A model generated the notes under the pieces. It was not told the DNA's origin. It was given only the letters and a program-made list of their open reading frames with translations, and ran no database searches. The translations under genes and the position numbers were made by a program. Shown one piece after another: positions 1 through 10,562 of a stretch of DNA of 64,000 nt. Origin of the DNA: Darksidea phi (taxonomy: Eukaryota; Ascomycota; Dothideomycetes; Pleosporales; Lentitheciaceae); assembly GCA_030770425.1 (NCBI GenBank), contig JASJFT010000054.1, forward strand, positions 124,001 to 188,000, given 5' to 3'. Every line of letters starts with the position of its first letter. Positions within the stretch are counted from its first letter, which is position 1.

Positions 1-1770
1 CAGAGGGCAAGTGCTTTTTTGGATTACGTCCAGAATTGTTACGCCGTGAACAGCATAAAACCGGCTTGTCAAGGGTTTGTGAAACCACGCCTTTCGTATA
101 CGGTCGATCGGAACGCGAGCTGTCCCTTTGCAGAAGAGATGTGTCGTAGCTCAACCGCCAACATTCGCCTAGACAGCGGGTATCTGGACAGCCACTGGGA
201 TCTGGGACTAAACACTCCACCGTCTAGGCGTATGAAACTACGTCAAGTCCTGCATTGCTCGCCGCTCAACTATGAAGACTACACCACAAGCGTCAATTAT
301 ACAGTCAATGGAACAGTAATACCTTATCGTCGATACTTTTATGGAGATCGTCTTGGAGCTTTCGGCGAAATTGCAGCCAATTACTCGTATACGATTCAGG
401 AAGTGTCGCCGAACCAGACGCACTACGAGCACCAATGGAGTGAGGAAATATATTATGGGGTCGGGTATGTCACTGGAAAGCTCCCTTTCATTGATAGTTA
501 ATAATATCGTGCAGCTACTCAACCTTCTACGGCTCAAATTCAGGCCAGGTGCCTAATAGCTACTTTCAGCCCATTACACCACTATCTCGCAACGACAGCG
601 ACATCCACCTTCTTCATCTTGGAGCAAGGAAGGTTTTATACGCAAATCCAGTCGATGACCCTTGGTTCTCGGCTCACAAACCTAATGGAGCACTGAGCGG
701 TGCAGACGGCTCCGCACAGGTCTACAATGCGGATGAAGCAGCTCCTGCTTTGGGCTGCACTTCTCAGTACGAGCTGTGTCTGCCAAATGGCAACTGCTCG
801 TTACCCATTTCATTGGGAGATGCCCTTGAGTTTGGAGACTCGGTTAACGGGTTTGAGGAATTCTCTCACTGGGTCACCCATGCGTCACCTTTCGGCAATG
901 TTGATTTGAGCATGCTCATATCTAGTTTGGGTGGGACTTTCCTGCTAGCCAACCATGGACTACAACAAGGAATGCAATACGACCTGCCCGACAACCAATG
1001 GCAAATAGAGACGGAAAGACTGTTCCAAATCATTCTCGCAAGCATGCAGATCGCTTTTGTGGATACAGCTACCGGATCAAGCATTCAAGGTATTGAAAAG
1101 CTCACGACACCTCCAGAAAACGAGGTAGAGAAAAGTCTTTGTCGAAATCAGGTAAGTGCTTACTTTCCGTTTACGATCAAAGCATCATGCTCACTATGGC
1201 AAGAAAATACGCTCCAATGCATACGCAAATTTTTCCGTCTTCGGTCTCGGGTTCAGTCTTGGCATGGGCCTACTCATTATCTTTCTCAACTGGACTTCAG
1301 AACGGATTTATGAGACCTGGTTGTCGACTAAACGCCGTCCCCTACCTTATGCCCAAATGGAGTGGACGCTCAACGGTACATTGCAGCTTCAGCGCCTAGC
1401 ACACGAGGGGATCGGCTATGGAACGTGGAGTCAGTGCGACAAGGATGTGCCTACAACAGAGCTTTACGATATGCTAGCTGGTCTCGAATTACAAAACACG
1501 AAGCATCCGAGGCTACAAAATATCGTGCCCGATCATGCACGCTCAAGTGCGTCCGGCGCATTCGTGCCGCTTGAACCTGTGTCGCACTCGAGTACAATGG
1601 AGACAATAGTTGAGAAGCCCAGGAGTGCGCCAACCGAGCATTGTGATGCTTCAGGAGGGGGGTTGAGTGTTGAGCAATACAGACAACATGCTGTCTCGCC
1701 ATCAGTCTACTCTATCAGTCCAATTGATGGATCTGGGAGTTGGACAGACCAGGCTGGTATCCGAAAATAA
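1..1770 (+). CDS. Partial membrane-anchored fungal protein of unknown function (5' end outside window)
   Basis: The frame is open from base 1. Exons are 1-464, 515-1151 and 1204-1770, joined by introns of 50 bp (GTATGT...GCAG) and 52 bp (GTAAGT...CAAG) that keep the frame; about 555 residues are visible. The N-terminal two thirds is a Cys- and N-glycosylation-sequon-rich, probably extracellular region (several N-x-S/T, for example around 280-330 and 380-420). Exon 3 opens with one strong hydrophobic helix (about 1225-1295), followed by a hydrophilic tail rich in Ser and acidic residues. This suggests a single-pass or multi-pass plasma-membrane protein with a cytosolic tail. I do not recognise a named family. 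The minus-strand pseudogene at 5384-6780 is a diverged paralogue: it matches in the region before the helix, in the helix, and in the E-W-x(5)-L-Q-L-x-R-L-A-H-E segment after it. That similarity supports both the exon model and real coding status. Confidence 0.75.
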
Positions 1771-2833
1771 TGATCTGCCAGGTGGAAATGTACTGATACG
1801 CATATCAGCTCTGACTTGTAAAGCACTGGAAAGTTCCGTCGAACATAATAGGGGTTCTCAAATCTGAGTGGAATTTGGATGCAACTCATGTCTTCGTCCT
1901 ACTATCCACTTGACTAGTTTATGACAGATTCTTTGGAAATATTTCTAGAGCACATATAAAACATAAATTTCGAGATGGATCAACATGCGCGTAGTCTTAT
2001 ACATCTTCAACTCCCCCTCCCCTAGGGGCTTGGGCTACTACCCGGCGTGACGTCACATGGCTCCTGGGCTGGCTGTATTTTCGTAATTCTAATTACCTTT
2101 TTTTTTTCTAGGAGGAAAGCTATATTACGTAACTATACTATTATAATAATAATATCTAATAATAAAACTATATATGTTTAAAGATTAGTACTAATATTAT
2201 ATTCCTATATATACTATAATTAAATAGTTAACGTCGAAAAGTCTTAACTACTAATTTAACCTTCGATTACAACGGCGAGTTCCTTCTTGTTAGTACGTTT
2301 CTATTTCCCATTTTAGGCCTTCCCCCTCCTGAGCCGGTGTCCGGTTTTTGGTTCCTGTTTCCCGATTCCTGCTAGATTCTAAACATCGCGGTAGTTGAGA
2401 CGCTATTTATTCTAATACGGATAGTCTTATAGGTATAATATAGTAGTCGTTGTCGCATTCTTAATATGCTCGCCCTGTTTCAACGTATTACGAAATCCGA
2501 AGTCGCCTAGAACCAAGACTCCGCCTTATAAGAATCGTTACTGCGAAATTTATATGTGAATCGCTAATACTTTGGTAGCCTACTGTGGCTAGCTAATTGT
2601 CCGTTTAACAGCCTTGTGTGGTGTTTCATTGGCTAGTAGCTAGGACGGAAATGTTAGAAGAGGGTATGGCGGTGTTTTATAACAGCTTAATTCTTACCCT
2701 CTCACAGGTGATTTAGTTAGAGTTAAAGACACGCGCTAAGACGTGGTCCTAAAACAGGACCAGGTGTAGTTACCAGTCCCTGTTCTTGACCCTAGCCAAT
2801 TGACCTTCCGGGGGCGCGTTTCTGATTCCGCTT
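1771..2833. other. AT-rich, RIP-like degraded intergenic DNA
   Basis: No open frame of note. Bases 2085-2260 are extremely AT-rich (runs of TATA/ATAAT), and the whole block to about 2830 is TA-dinucleotide rich and stop-dense, unlike the neighbouring coding DNA. A phrase of about 17 bp (TGGTTCCTGTTTCCCGA) occurs twice, near 2350 and 2860. This is the composition expected of repeat-induced point mutation acting on a former repeat, contiguous with the dead gene at 2834-3150. RIP is inferred from composition only. Confidence 0.5.
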
Positions 2834-3150
2834 TTAGCCTTGATTGGTGCCTATTTGCTGGTTCCTGTTTCCCGACTCATCGGTCACATTTTGAAATGTT
2901 AAGTTAGGCTTTATCTCACGTACATTGGACTTTTGCGCGTCGGAAAGGTCCGCATCGGCGTCTTTCTTCTCAAGCTCTTGCTGTAAGGAATGGATGGTTG
3001 GTTAAGTGTCTCGATGTCGGTCTTCAAATGAGCGAAGACTTCGTGAGTATCGTGACTGGCAGAAATAGTTTGGTAGAGGGTCTAGGTGCTTGAATAGGCA
3101 AAGGTGGCAACAGCAATAACGCTTGCAGCGATACTTAGCGGATCCGCCAT
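2834..3150 (-). pseudogene. Broken N-terminal domain of a fungal STAND/ankyrin-type protein
   Basis: From the ATG at 3150 the minus strand reads MADPLSIAASVIAVATFAYS, the hallmark start of a widespread fungal N-terminal domain found on NACHT, NB-ARC and ankyrin proteins. The frame hits TAG at 3082-3084 (apparently from a Lys codon). It continues in frame through a helical stretch, then needs a frameshift near 2981-2998 to continue into a heptad-like Glu/Lys/Gln-rich helix, and ends at TAA 2834-2836. The C-terminal part and effector or NTPase domains are gone, or unrecognisable within the AT-rich DNA downstream. One stop plus one frameshift make it a relic. Confidence 0.7.
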
Positions 3151-4354
3151 AAAATGGCTCAACCGGAGGCGTCTTGGCAAGTAAATGCGGATGTACTTGG
3201 ATTGAATGCTAAGTACAGAAGAAGGTTGGGATACTATACGACTTCTACAGTATGGAAACCTCGCTGACATGGATGGGTAGCCCCGTACTTTCTATTTTCG
3301 CCTATTACCTGATGAAGCGGGGTTACCGTATGGTTGAGCCGTCAGCTATACCTGTCTCTTCGCCCAAGATACTGAGTAGGTACGGTGGATCTTGCGCTAT
3401 GGTCGCAGACGCCTGTGGCCGAGATTATTGAATCTGTCGGCACGCAGAACCGCAACTAAATTGGCACGTGTCGGTTGTGCGAACGGGACGAACACCCACC
3501 GTCTGGTTTAGCGCTTCTTAAAGCTAAGCTTCACTTAGAATAGCCCGAGTTTGCAGGGCTCAGCCCTACCTGATGATCTTGGATGCCAAACACTAGTTCC
3601 GCGACTCTCCCGCAGTGACGGTATACGCAGATGCCCTTCGCCAACCTGCCAGGCCGTGGGAGGGATGCTGGCAGCACGGGTGGATACACGTACCAGAACC
3701 TCCACATCAGCGAGGCTGCCAGAGCCCATCTAGGAGATACGTACTATTTCGGTAAGTGCGTCCACGCATACGTAACGTTTTGTTGCTGCGAATCACGGCT
3801 GCGTCCATGTCTTATCTACCTCTCCATCTACTTCTCCTGTCCCGTCTTGCGTAGGCTATGCTCTCGGGTTCCGATCGAGCGTTTGTGCCTGATTGTTCAT
3901 CGAATGGCTGATTCCCGTTTTCCTCGATACTTTTGGGGATGTGCTTTTTCTTTTCTTCAATTCTCTTGTACACTTTGATGAAGACGTATATTTATTCACT
4001 CGGCTATACGTTCACGATGTTGGGAATGCTATGAGTTAACCTCCCTGTCCTTTCGATCTTCACATGCCACGCACGCCATGCTGAAACTATGTTACCAACA
4101 CGTTCCCCGCCATAATATCGCACGGTCTACTGCACATGTAGTCGACGGGTTCAAATGCTGACCCTTGGGCATGATTACCATGACGAGGAAGCGATCAAGG
4201 TATCTGCAGCACAACTATACACGTCAACGGGTGTTTGGAAGACACTACTATCGAAATCTTCACAATTGACAAAGATAGATCGATCCCTACGATGTATCCT
4301 AATTGGATTTTCTCCCGTCATCGACCCACGAGCCCCTAACGCCAAATCGTACAC
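3151..4354. other. Intergenic stretch with no complete gene
   Basis: Apart from the exon-like fragment at 3631-3751 nothing convincing is present. Several short frames overlap on both strands without family resemblance. Confidence 0.4.
3631..3751 (+). pseudogene. Exon-like fragment with the fungal YxNxxISExARAHLGDxY linker motif
   Basis: This 40-codon frame ends in TYQNLHISEAARAHLGDTYY followed directly by a GTAAGT donor at 3752. The motif (aromatic, then ISxxARxHLGD) is the conserved linker found after the N-terminal helical domain of many fungal STAND/ankyrin proteins. The nearby minus-strand relic at 2834-3150 belongs to the same protein class, but the strands differ, so the two would be pieces of a rearranged locus or of two separate genes. 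No matching upstream exon or downstream acceptor was found. Confidence 0.35.
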
Positions 4355-5095
4355 CTAAACAAACTCCTCACCCTTCCACCCCCGCTCCCCATCACCCCTC
4401 TCACCAGCACTCCCCATCCCAAAAATCGTAATCTCATCACTCTCCCTGTCCTCCGCACCCTCCCCATCCTGCACCAACAACCTCTCCCCCTCTTCCAACC
4501 CCACCCCGTCCGCCCCCATCCCCTCCAACTCCACCCCCTCCCCCCTCCTACTCCCCACCTTCACCCCCACCGCCCACCGCACAACCCATACATACCCCAC
4601 CACTGCCCACCCAAGCGGCAGCACAGGCGGCCACATCCACGTCGTCAGCCCCGTCCCGCACCGCAGCAGCACACAGTCGACCAGCGTGCGCAGCCACGCC
4701 GTGCTCGCCACAACGAACGGCATAATGTTCGCCAGCACGACCGCCGTCCAGTCGAAGTCGACGCCCGCGCACGCCGAAGTTACCGTCGCCATCCGCGTGC
4801 TGAAGAGTATCAGCACGGGGACGTAGAACATGGTGCTGTGGATGAGCCGGCCGGCGCGCAGGGCGGGCGACGCGAGCGCGGCAAAGGAGCGCGGGGTGGG
4901 GAAATGCGGCTCTGGTTGCGGCTGCGGTTGGGCAGGCGCGTGTGCGTCGTCTCGGCTGGTGTAGATGGCTGCGCTCTGCGTGGCGAGGGTGAAGAGGACG
5001 AGAAAGATGGTGCTGAAGAAGGGGATTGCGCTTTCGAGGTCGAAGCCGTTGCTGCAGGGGTCGTGGATGACCCATTTTTTGTCCAAGGTCCACAT
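4355..5095 (-). CDS. Predicted four-helix membrane protein, 246 aa
   Basis: Single exon from ATG 5095 (MWTLDKKWVIHDPCSNGFDL); the 47 in-frame codons upstream look like 5' UTR, being low in hydrophobics and ending just before a typical A-rich start context. Hydrophobic helices lie at about residues 25-45, 85-105, 118-140 and 155-178, separated by a Pro/Gln-rich loop (about 52-68). The C-terminal 60 residues are hydrophilic and Glu/Gly-rich. The gene is markedly GC-rich with C-ending codons. I do not recognise the family. It sits tail-on 300 bp from the pseudogene 5384-6780 on the same strand and shares its base composition, so the two may have arrived or evolved together. Confidence 0.6.
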   Translation of the reverse strand: MWTLDKKWVIHDPCSNGFDLESAIPFFSTIFLVLFTLATQSAAIYTSRDDAHAPAQPQPQPEPHFPTPRSFAALASPALRAGRLIHSTMFYVPVLILFSTRMATVTSACAGVDFDWTAVVLANIMPFVVASTAWLRTLVDCVLLRCGTGLTTWMWPPVLPLGWAVVGYVWVVRWAVGVKVGSRRGEGVELEGMGADGVGLEEGERLLVQDGEGAEDRESDEITIFGMGSAGERGDGERGWKGEEFV

Positions 5096-5383
5096 GGTTG
5101 CTTGTTGCTTGTTGTTGAAGAGGTGACTGGCGTGCGAGCACAGCGAGGCGAATGCTGCCGTTTTGAACGTCGTGTGTTGGTGGGCTGTGTTGGAGGCCTT
5201 ACGTCCGCATCGCGAGGCTCCCAGCTCCGCCGGCACAGTGAGGCGGCTCGAAGGATGTGGAGGATGCGGCTGACGCAGTGGTAGTGAGTAGAGTAGCGGT
5301 AGACTTTTGTGGCATGAACTCCGCGAGGCGTCGCGAAAGTCGTTGTATTGCTACTCTCGAATCTATCTCAGTAACTCATCATC

Positions 5384-6780
5384 TCACCGCCGCACCTGCT
5401 CATACGCCGTCCCGACCTCCAGCGGCACGGGACTCGGCACATTCTCCTCGCGGCCCTCTACGAACGTAACTTCCCGCCCTAACGGCGAGCGCAGCGGCTC
5501 CTCCGCAGGCAGCGAGTCCGTCGGCGACTTCGCGGTAAGCGTCTGCGCCGAGGCCTGGCGCGCGACAGGCCTGGCCTCGAACGCGGGCGTTATCTGATCC
5601 GCAACGCGGCGCGGGAACGCGTGCTCGAGCGAGTCGACGATCTGCACGCTGGCGCCGGTGCGGCTGCCGGGCACGAGGCGCGGGTGCATGATGTCGGCGA
5701 TGTTGTGTGGGCGGAGGGAGTCGCCGGGACGGGTCGTGGGACGGTGTCCGTGGCGTTGGACCAGGAGCCAAAGGCGGCTGCTTCGTGGGCCAGACGGTGG
5801 AGCTGGAGGGCTGCGTTGGAGGACCATTCGAGGCGGGCGTAGTCGTGTTTGTGCGTGTTGCGCTGGAGTCAGTCGAGAAGAGACTCGAGGGTGAGGTCGA
5901 GCAGGATGAGGGCGCCGCCGAGGATGAAGATGAGGGTGATGCCGAGCAGAGAGAAGGACGAGTAGCGCGTGCTCTAGATGCGCTGGTTGGTGCAAAAGGC
6001 GTAGCCTTCTGGGGTCGTTGGCCCTGCGGAGATGGCGGCGGGCAGGTTGGGCGGGCCGTTTGCGAAGTCGACGAAGACGGCCTGCAGACTGGCGGTCGCG
6101 GCCGAGTGCCAGAGTAGGACTTCGTCTTCCCAGGTAGTGTTTGGCAGGGGCCCGTTGATGGAGTACCCGAGGCCGTAGGCAGCGGAGAGGGCGGCCTGGC
6201 CGGCAATGTCGGATGTATCCTTGCTCGAGGACGAAGTAGACCCATTCCATGGACTTTTATCTGAATTCGCTTTCGGCGCCCCACAGATCGGCGAACGTGT
6301 TCTGCAAGTCGTTGAGGCCGGCGAGCGCGGAGCAGCGGTTGCCGCCTTGCGCAGATGGGTTGCAGATCTGATACTGTGCTTTGCGGGCCATGACGCTGGC
6401 AGGCTCGCCCTGAGCGTAGAAGTTGACCGGTTTGGATTTGGGGGCGCCGTTGGCGAGGCCTTCAGAGGAAATGGCGGTCTTGCCAATGTGGTGCGCAGAG
6501 TACCAGGGGTCATTGATCTCAGCAAGGTAGAAGAGGCCTTCTCCAGACAAACCGTGGGTCTTTGCCCATCCTAGCAGAGCTTCTTCCCACTGATACGTCC
6601 GCGAACCGTCTACGTCTTCCTCCTCTATTTTCGTCCAGGACCATTGGGTGTGCCGACATACCGAGCGTATCCTTTGGCTTCCTCCCGACCATCGGCCACA
6701 CTGCATCGCCGTTCATGGGGGGATTGTTGGTTTTGGGTACAAATCTGGAAGAGTCATAGTGATGGAATCCGCTTTGTGAC
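5384..6780 (-). pseudogene. Broken paralogue of the membrane protein at 1-1770
   Basis: Three reading frames must be chained to follow the protein. The segment ending at 6257 matches the region of gene 1-1770 with PWYSAH and a Cys-x(n)-Cys pair. A frameshift near 6260-6290 leads to a second frame that contains the LPNTTWEDE region, a TAG at about 5972, the transmembrane helix, a TGA at about 5878, and an L-E-W-x(5)-L-Q-L-H-R-L-A-H-E motif. A further shift near 5720-5750 gives the C-terminal tail ending at 5384. The TAG falls exactly where the paralogue has its second intron, so it may be the surviving acceptor end of an intron whose donor was deleted. The DNA is GC-rich and not RIP-like, so decay was by indels. 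An assembly error is the alternative for the shifts, but not for both stops. Confidence 0.75.
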
Positions 6781-6861
6781 ACTCAATGTTCGTTTTTAAG
6801 TTTAACTCCCTCCCCGCCCACCGCTATTGCGGGCTGTAGCTTTTTATACATACTATGTATA
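6781..6861. other. Short spacer
   Basis: Spacer between the pseudogene and the microsatellite; no feature seen. Confidence 0.4.
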
Positions 6862-6862
6862 G

Positions 6863-6939
<77 letters not shown>

Positions 6940-6940
6940 C
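6862..6940. repeat. GATT microsatellite
   Basis: About 18 perfect tandem copies of the tetranucleotide GATT (ATTG/TTGA), uninterrupted, just upstream of the dead membrane-protein gene. Confidence 0.95.
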
Positions 6941-7234
6941 CTACACGGTTTCAGCCGCGGTTTCTTCGCAGCTATGCCCGGATGCAGAGGTTTGGCAGAC
7001 AGACGAAGCTTTGCCGAGCGAGTTAGTAGGCCCTACTTTACTATACTAAAGGTATAGCTAGCTATCCCCTTACCTCTACTTATAGTTGAGCTTCTATCTA
7101 CGACTACGTATATTTCGCCTTAAGAAGTAATATATTTTATATATTAGTTTTTTAAATTACTACTTTTATTTATATATTATATTATTAAAATCACCCAATC
7201 TTTCGTAAACGAGAATTGGAAAGCGGAGCGAGCT

Positions 7235-7860
7235 ATACGTAGGCCTAATACTAAGCCTAATACTAAGCCTAGTATATAGGCCTACTACTAAGCTTGATAT
7301 CAGCTAGCTATTAAGCTCGATGCCAGCTACTGAGCTAGCTATTAAGCTCGATATCAGCCAGCTACTAAGCTAGCTATTGAACTTGATATCAGCTAGCTGC
7401 TGAGCCAGCTACTAAGCTAGATATAGGCCAGCTACTAAGCTCGATATAGGGTAGCCACCGAGCTCGATATCGGCCGGCCACTGAGCTCGATATCAGCTAG
7501 TTGCTGAGCCTGATACTGAGCCTGATACTGAGCTTGATATAGGCCAGCCGCTGAGCTCGATATCAGCTAGCTACTGAGCTCGATATCAGCTAGCTACCGA
7601 GCTAGATATCAGCCAGCTACTAAGCTCGATACTGAGCCTAATACTAAGCCTAATACTAAGCCTGTTATATAGGCCGGCTGCTAAGCTCCATATAGGCCAG
7701 CTACTGAGCTCGATATTAGCCAGTTGCTGAGCCTGATACTGAGCCTGATACTGAGCTTGATATAGGCCAGCCGCCGAGCTCTATATAGGCCAGCCACCGA
7801 GCTCGATATCAGCCAGTTGCTGAGCCTGATGCTGAGCCTGAGCTCTGAGCTCGGTATTTG
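7235..7860. repeat. Palindrome-rich minisatellite, about 23-bp unit
   Basis: More than twenty imperfect tandem units of the form ctgagctcgatatcagcta + gcta (23 bp), interspersed with a 12-bp sub-unit (gagcctgatact). Each unit packs small palindromes (GAGCTC, GATATC, AGCT, CTAG). Unit variants alternate transitions, so the array is old enough to have diverged. It lies in TA-rich DNA between 6990 and 7980 with no open frame. No function is evident. Confidence 0.9.
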
Positions 7861-8172
7861 ATGGGGTGTGGCTAGAAACAGATACAGCGTTCTGATTGGG
7901 CGCAGCCTGTGGCTGATATGTGGCTGTGCGAAATGATTGGCTATCAGTCATTTAAATGTCACTCTGGCCGAATAGGGTAATTCCGCTAACCTCTTACAGA
8001 ACTGACAGGGATATTCCACTTCAGCAGACCCGAATGTATATGCTACGCTCGTACCTCGCTCCGCAATAAACTTCTACTATATTTCGTACGGACCTTATAA
8101 AGAGACTTCTACTATACAAATCCAAATCAAATATATCTTTAACTCTACTTCCCTTTCAAGCCATATATTAAC
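7861..8172. other. Spacer / possible promoter of the small gene at 8173
   Basis: No frame. It contains two copies of a cttctactata phrase (about 8070 and 8106) within 110 bp of the putative ATG at 8173. Confidence 0.3.
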
Positions 8173-8403
8173 ATGCTTCGCTTCATCCCAAGGACCATCG
8201 TCCACACCATGTCAGTTTCCTGGCCCTGTAAGCATCTTGCTCGCGCTTGAGATGGCCTGAATCGCTATGGTTATCCCTGTATTCTCTCAGATAAACTTTC
8301 TAGACATTTCGTTCCGACTCCAAAGAAATCCCTTCGTGCAGTCTTCCCTAAGCCAAAGCGACAGTCAGCTATGCAAGCCTACCTCCTTAAACTCATCCTG
8401 TAG
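8173..8403 (+). CDS. Possible 55-aa two-exon small protein
   Basis: Exon 1 is 8173-8227 (MLRFIPRTIVHTMSVSWP), the intron 8228-8290 is 63 bp with a GTAAGC donor and a CTCTCAG acceptor, and exon 2 is 8291-8403 ending in TAG. Phase is preserved across the junction, giving 55 residues with about 12 Lys/Arg and one acidic residue at most. The N-terminus is an amphipathic, Arg-containing, acid-free helix of the kind seen in mitochondrial presequences. There is no family recognition. The case rests on a well-formed intron in a sensible place and the strongly biased composition, so chance is possible. Confidence 0.3.
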
Positions 8404-8554
8404 GCACAATCACCAGCGCGATTCTTCCCCTCTAATATAGGAGTTCGGTTCTGTCCATTTTCTTCAACTCTAGAATGACTTTACGGGTATTACATGAACG
8501 TGGTATAGCGGGCGTTAATAAGGGGGTAGCTGGCTATGGATGCAATACCCCGTG

Positions 8555-9211
8555 CTAATGTTTTTGAGGTGACCATCTACACAGCTTTGGATCAACGAGA
8601 CGGTTGATGTGCATAGCAAAATTGATGATCTGTGAATAGCTGGTTGCGATATTGTAGTGGTTTGCGAGTCGGCCATTGTAGTCTGGGCGCTGGCCAAAGT
8701 TCTGATCTGGGAAAGCTATGCATTTGGCGTAGGGTAATGTTTTGTGCAATTCCTCGAGTCTGGTTATGCCAAGCTCGTCATCAATGATCAGAGTGAGGCT
8801 GTTGAGATGCAGTTGTGTGACGACGCCGAGTGACTTGATCATGACGATTTGCTTGCCATCGCGAAACAACGCTCAGCGTGGGACAGAAATTTTGAGGTTG
8901 TTCAGTGACGCCAAAGATATGAATCCAAATACTGGCGGTTCAACTATCTTCACGAAGTGATCCAGTTTCGACCGGAGAAGTGGTTGGACGTATAGCTTTG
9001 CAGCACGGCACGCTTCTTTGTCCATCTCATCATGAATCTTTCGACATGAGAGGAAAAAGCCTTTGTAGACTAACGGTGGCGCATAAGGAAAGAAACTAAC
9101 CTCCGCGAGCAAGCTATAAATGAGTAGGCGCAATTAGACGGGAAGGAATAAGAGGTGGGATTTGGGTGGTGCATTCTTGGAGCTGGAGAAAAGTGAGCGA
9201 AGAGATAGCAT
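8555..9211 (-). pseudogene. F-box-like fungal protein gene killed by two nonsense codons
   Basis: From ATG 9211 (MLSLRSLFSSSKNAPPK) one frame runs 218 codons to TAG 8555-8557, interrupted only by TAA at 9134-9136 and TGA at 8873-8875. The first stop sits inside FLPV*LRLLIYSLL, the classic LLxLPxELRxxIYxxLL core of fungal F-box-like proteins, where a Glu or Gln codon is expected. Downstream is the usual LSCRKIHDEM segment. Everything between and after the stops reads as continuous protein with no frameshift. This means very recent inactivation, a strain-specific null allele, or base-call errors. Both stops could come from C-to-T changes (CAA to TAA, CGA to TGA). Confidence 0.75.
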
Positions 9212-10562
9212 TGTACGATGCGGTTATGACGTCTTGCGGGTTGGTAGTTGTTAAGTCGGAGGTAGTTAGTAATGAGTGTTTATGATGGGGAAGGGTGTGG
9301 TCCTAGAATTTTAAAGGGAGGAGCGCTTGGAGCGCAAAATGAAGGGATGACTCCATTCACCCTTTTTTGCCCAAGCACCGCTTTCACTTCGTTGTATCTC
9401 CAGGATGCGTCCACCAATTTAGCGGAGATGCATGTTGAAAAGCGATCGTCGTTTGCTTGCGCTTCTTGGCGGATTGTGTCTGGAACTATATTGCTTACCC
9501 GACCACAAACTCGCTGAGCAACTGTTCTAGACTTCTTCTCGGGATGAGCTGAACGACATCTTAATCAAAGCTAGTCGCCGCGCTCTTGCACAGGCAACAA
9601 AGAGCATTGATCGACGTCTCATACCCGGCACATGAAAGAGACATATTTTAGCCGAATGAACATCGACTAGGTATGAACAATATGCACCATCAATAACCGC
9701 ACAATATACTTTCTAAGGAGCTACAACTCGGCTTGCATATTAAGAGTCTCCCCTTGAAGCCCCATATCTGGGTACCCGCTCTCCACGCATACGACTACAC
9801 ATGTGGTGCCAAACACTAGGCTTCAAGTAGCCTCAGTAATTAGCGGCTCCGGATGTCATGCTTGCGCCGACTAGTTGGATTCTTGAAGCCCGGTACCTTC
9901 GTCTCATGCACCAACCGCCTGCTCAGCCCTCAAATCCGCCTGATTCCGCCATCCCCCTAAACGACTTACCTCGGAAAGAGACCCGCCCCCAGCGCCCTCA
10001 GTAAGTTATTTTATGTTTGAAGAATGGAGTTCGACATCCAATTCTTGCCCGTTCTCGATTAGTCCCAACTAATGTACACTATCTCTTTTAATGAAGCAGA
10101 TGTGCAAATTCGTCTGGAAGAAATTGCAGGGAGGGATAATATCATTGTCTCCTATTACATACGATATACATGACGAAAGTGATGCTCCGGATTCAACGCA
10201 AGTACTATCATGAGCGCTTTCAATAAGAACGGCTCGGATCCCACGTGGCGCCTTCCGGAGATATGTGCGTCATAACGGGTTAGTCCTGTCCAGGATTAGC
10301 ACGCTCACTACTTCGCGTGAGCATGTGACCGGCCGGTGCTCTGCCAAGCCACCTAGCCGGCGCTAGTTACGCGAGCGTGAATGATTTTACGTCGCACCTC
10401 GAAGTCGAGTCCTCTTCAACCGTCACGCTCCCAACGGCCTGCAGCAGATTTCAACATCACAACGCCATCGAATTCCATCGACAATACGTCTTTGCGAACT
10501 AGATACGGTCAAGAAGAACCCCTGAAGAGGTGAATAGAGGTGCATGCCGCGTTGGGAGCACG
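9212..10562. other. Intergenic, no confident gene
   Basis: A Pro-rich 31-codon frame from ATG 9906 ends at a GTAAGT donor (10001), but the downstream acceptor choices (10096 or 10099) lead quickly to stops. I do not annotate it as a gene. The region 10200-10560 presumably holds the promoter and 5' UTR of the gene at 10563. Confidence 0.4.

Noticed and set aside
6862..7860. CRISPR-like array
   Set aside because: Units are directly adjacent without unique spacers; eukaryotic satellite DNA.
8870..8878. TGA readthrough or selenocysteine in the F-box-like frame
   Set aside because: A second in-frame stop (TAA) upstream makes simple pseudogenisation the better explanation, and filamentous fungi generally lack selenoproteins.
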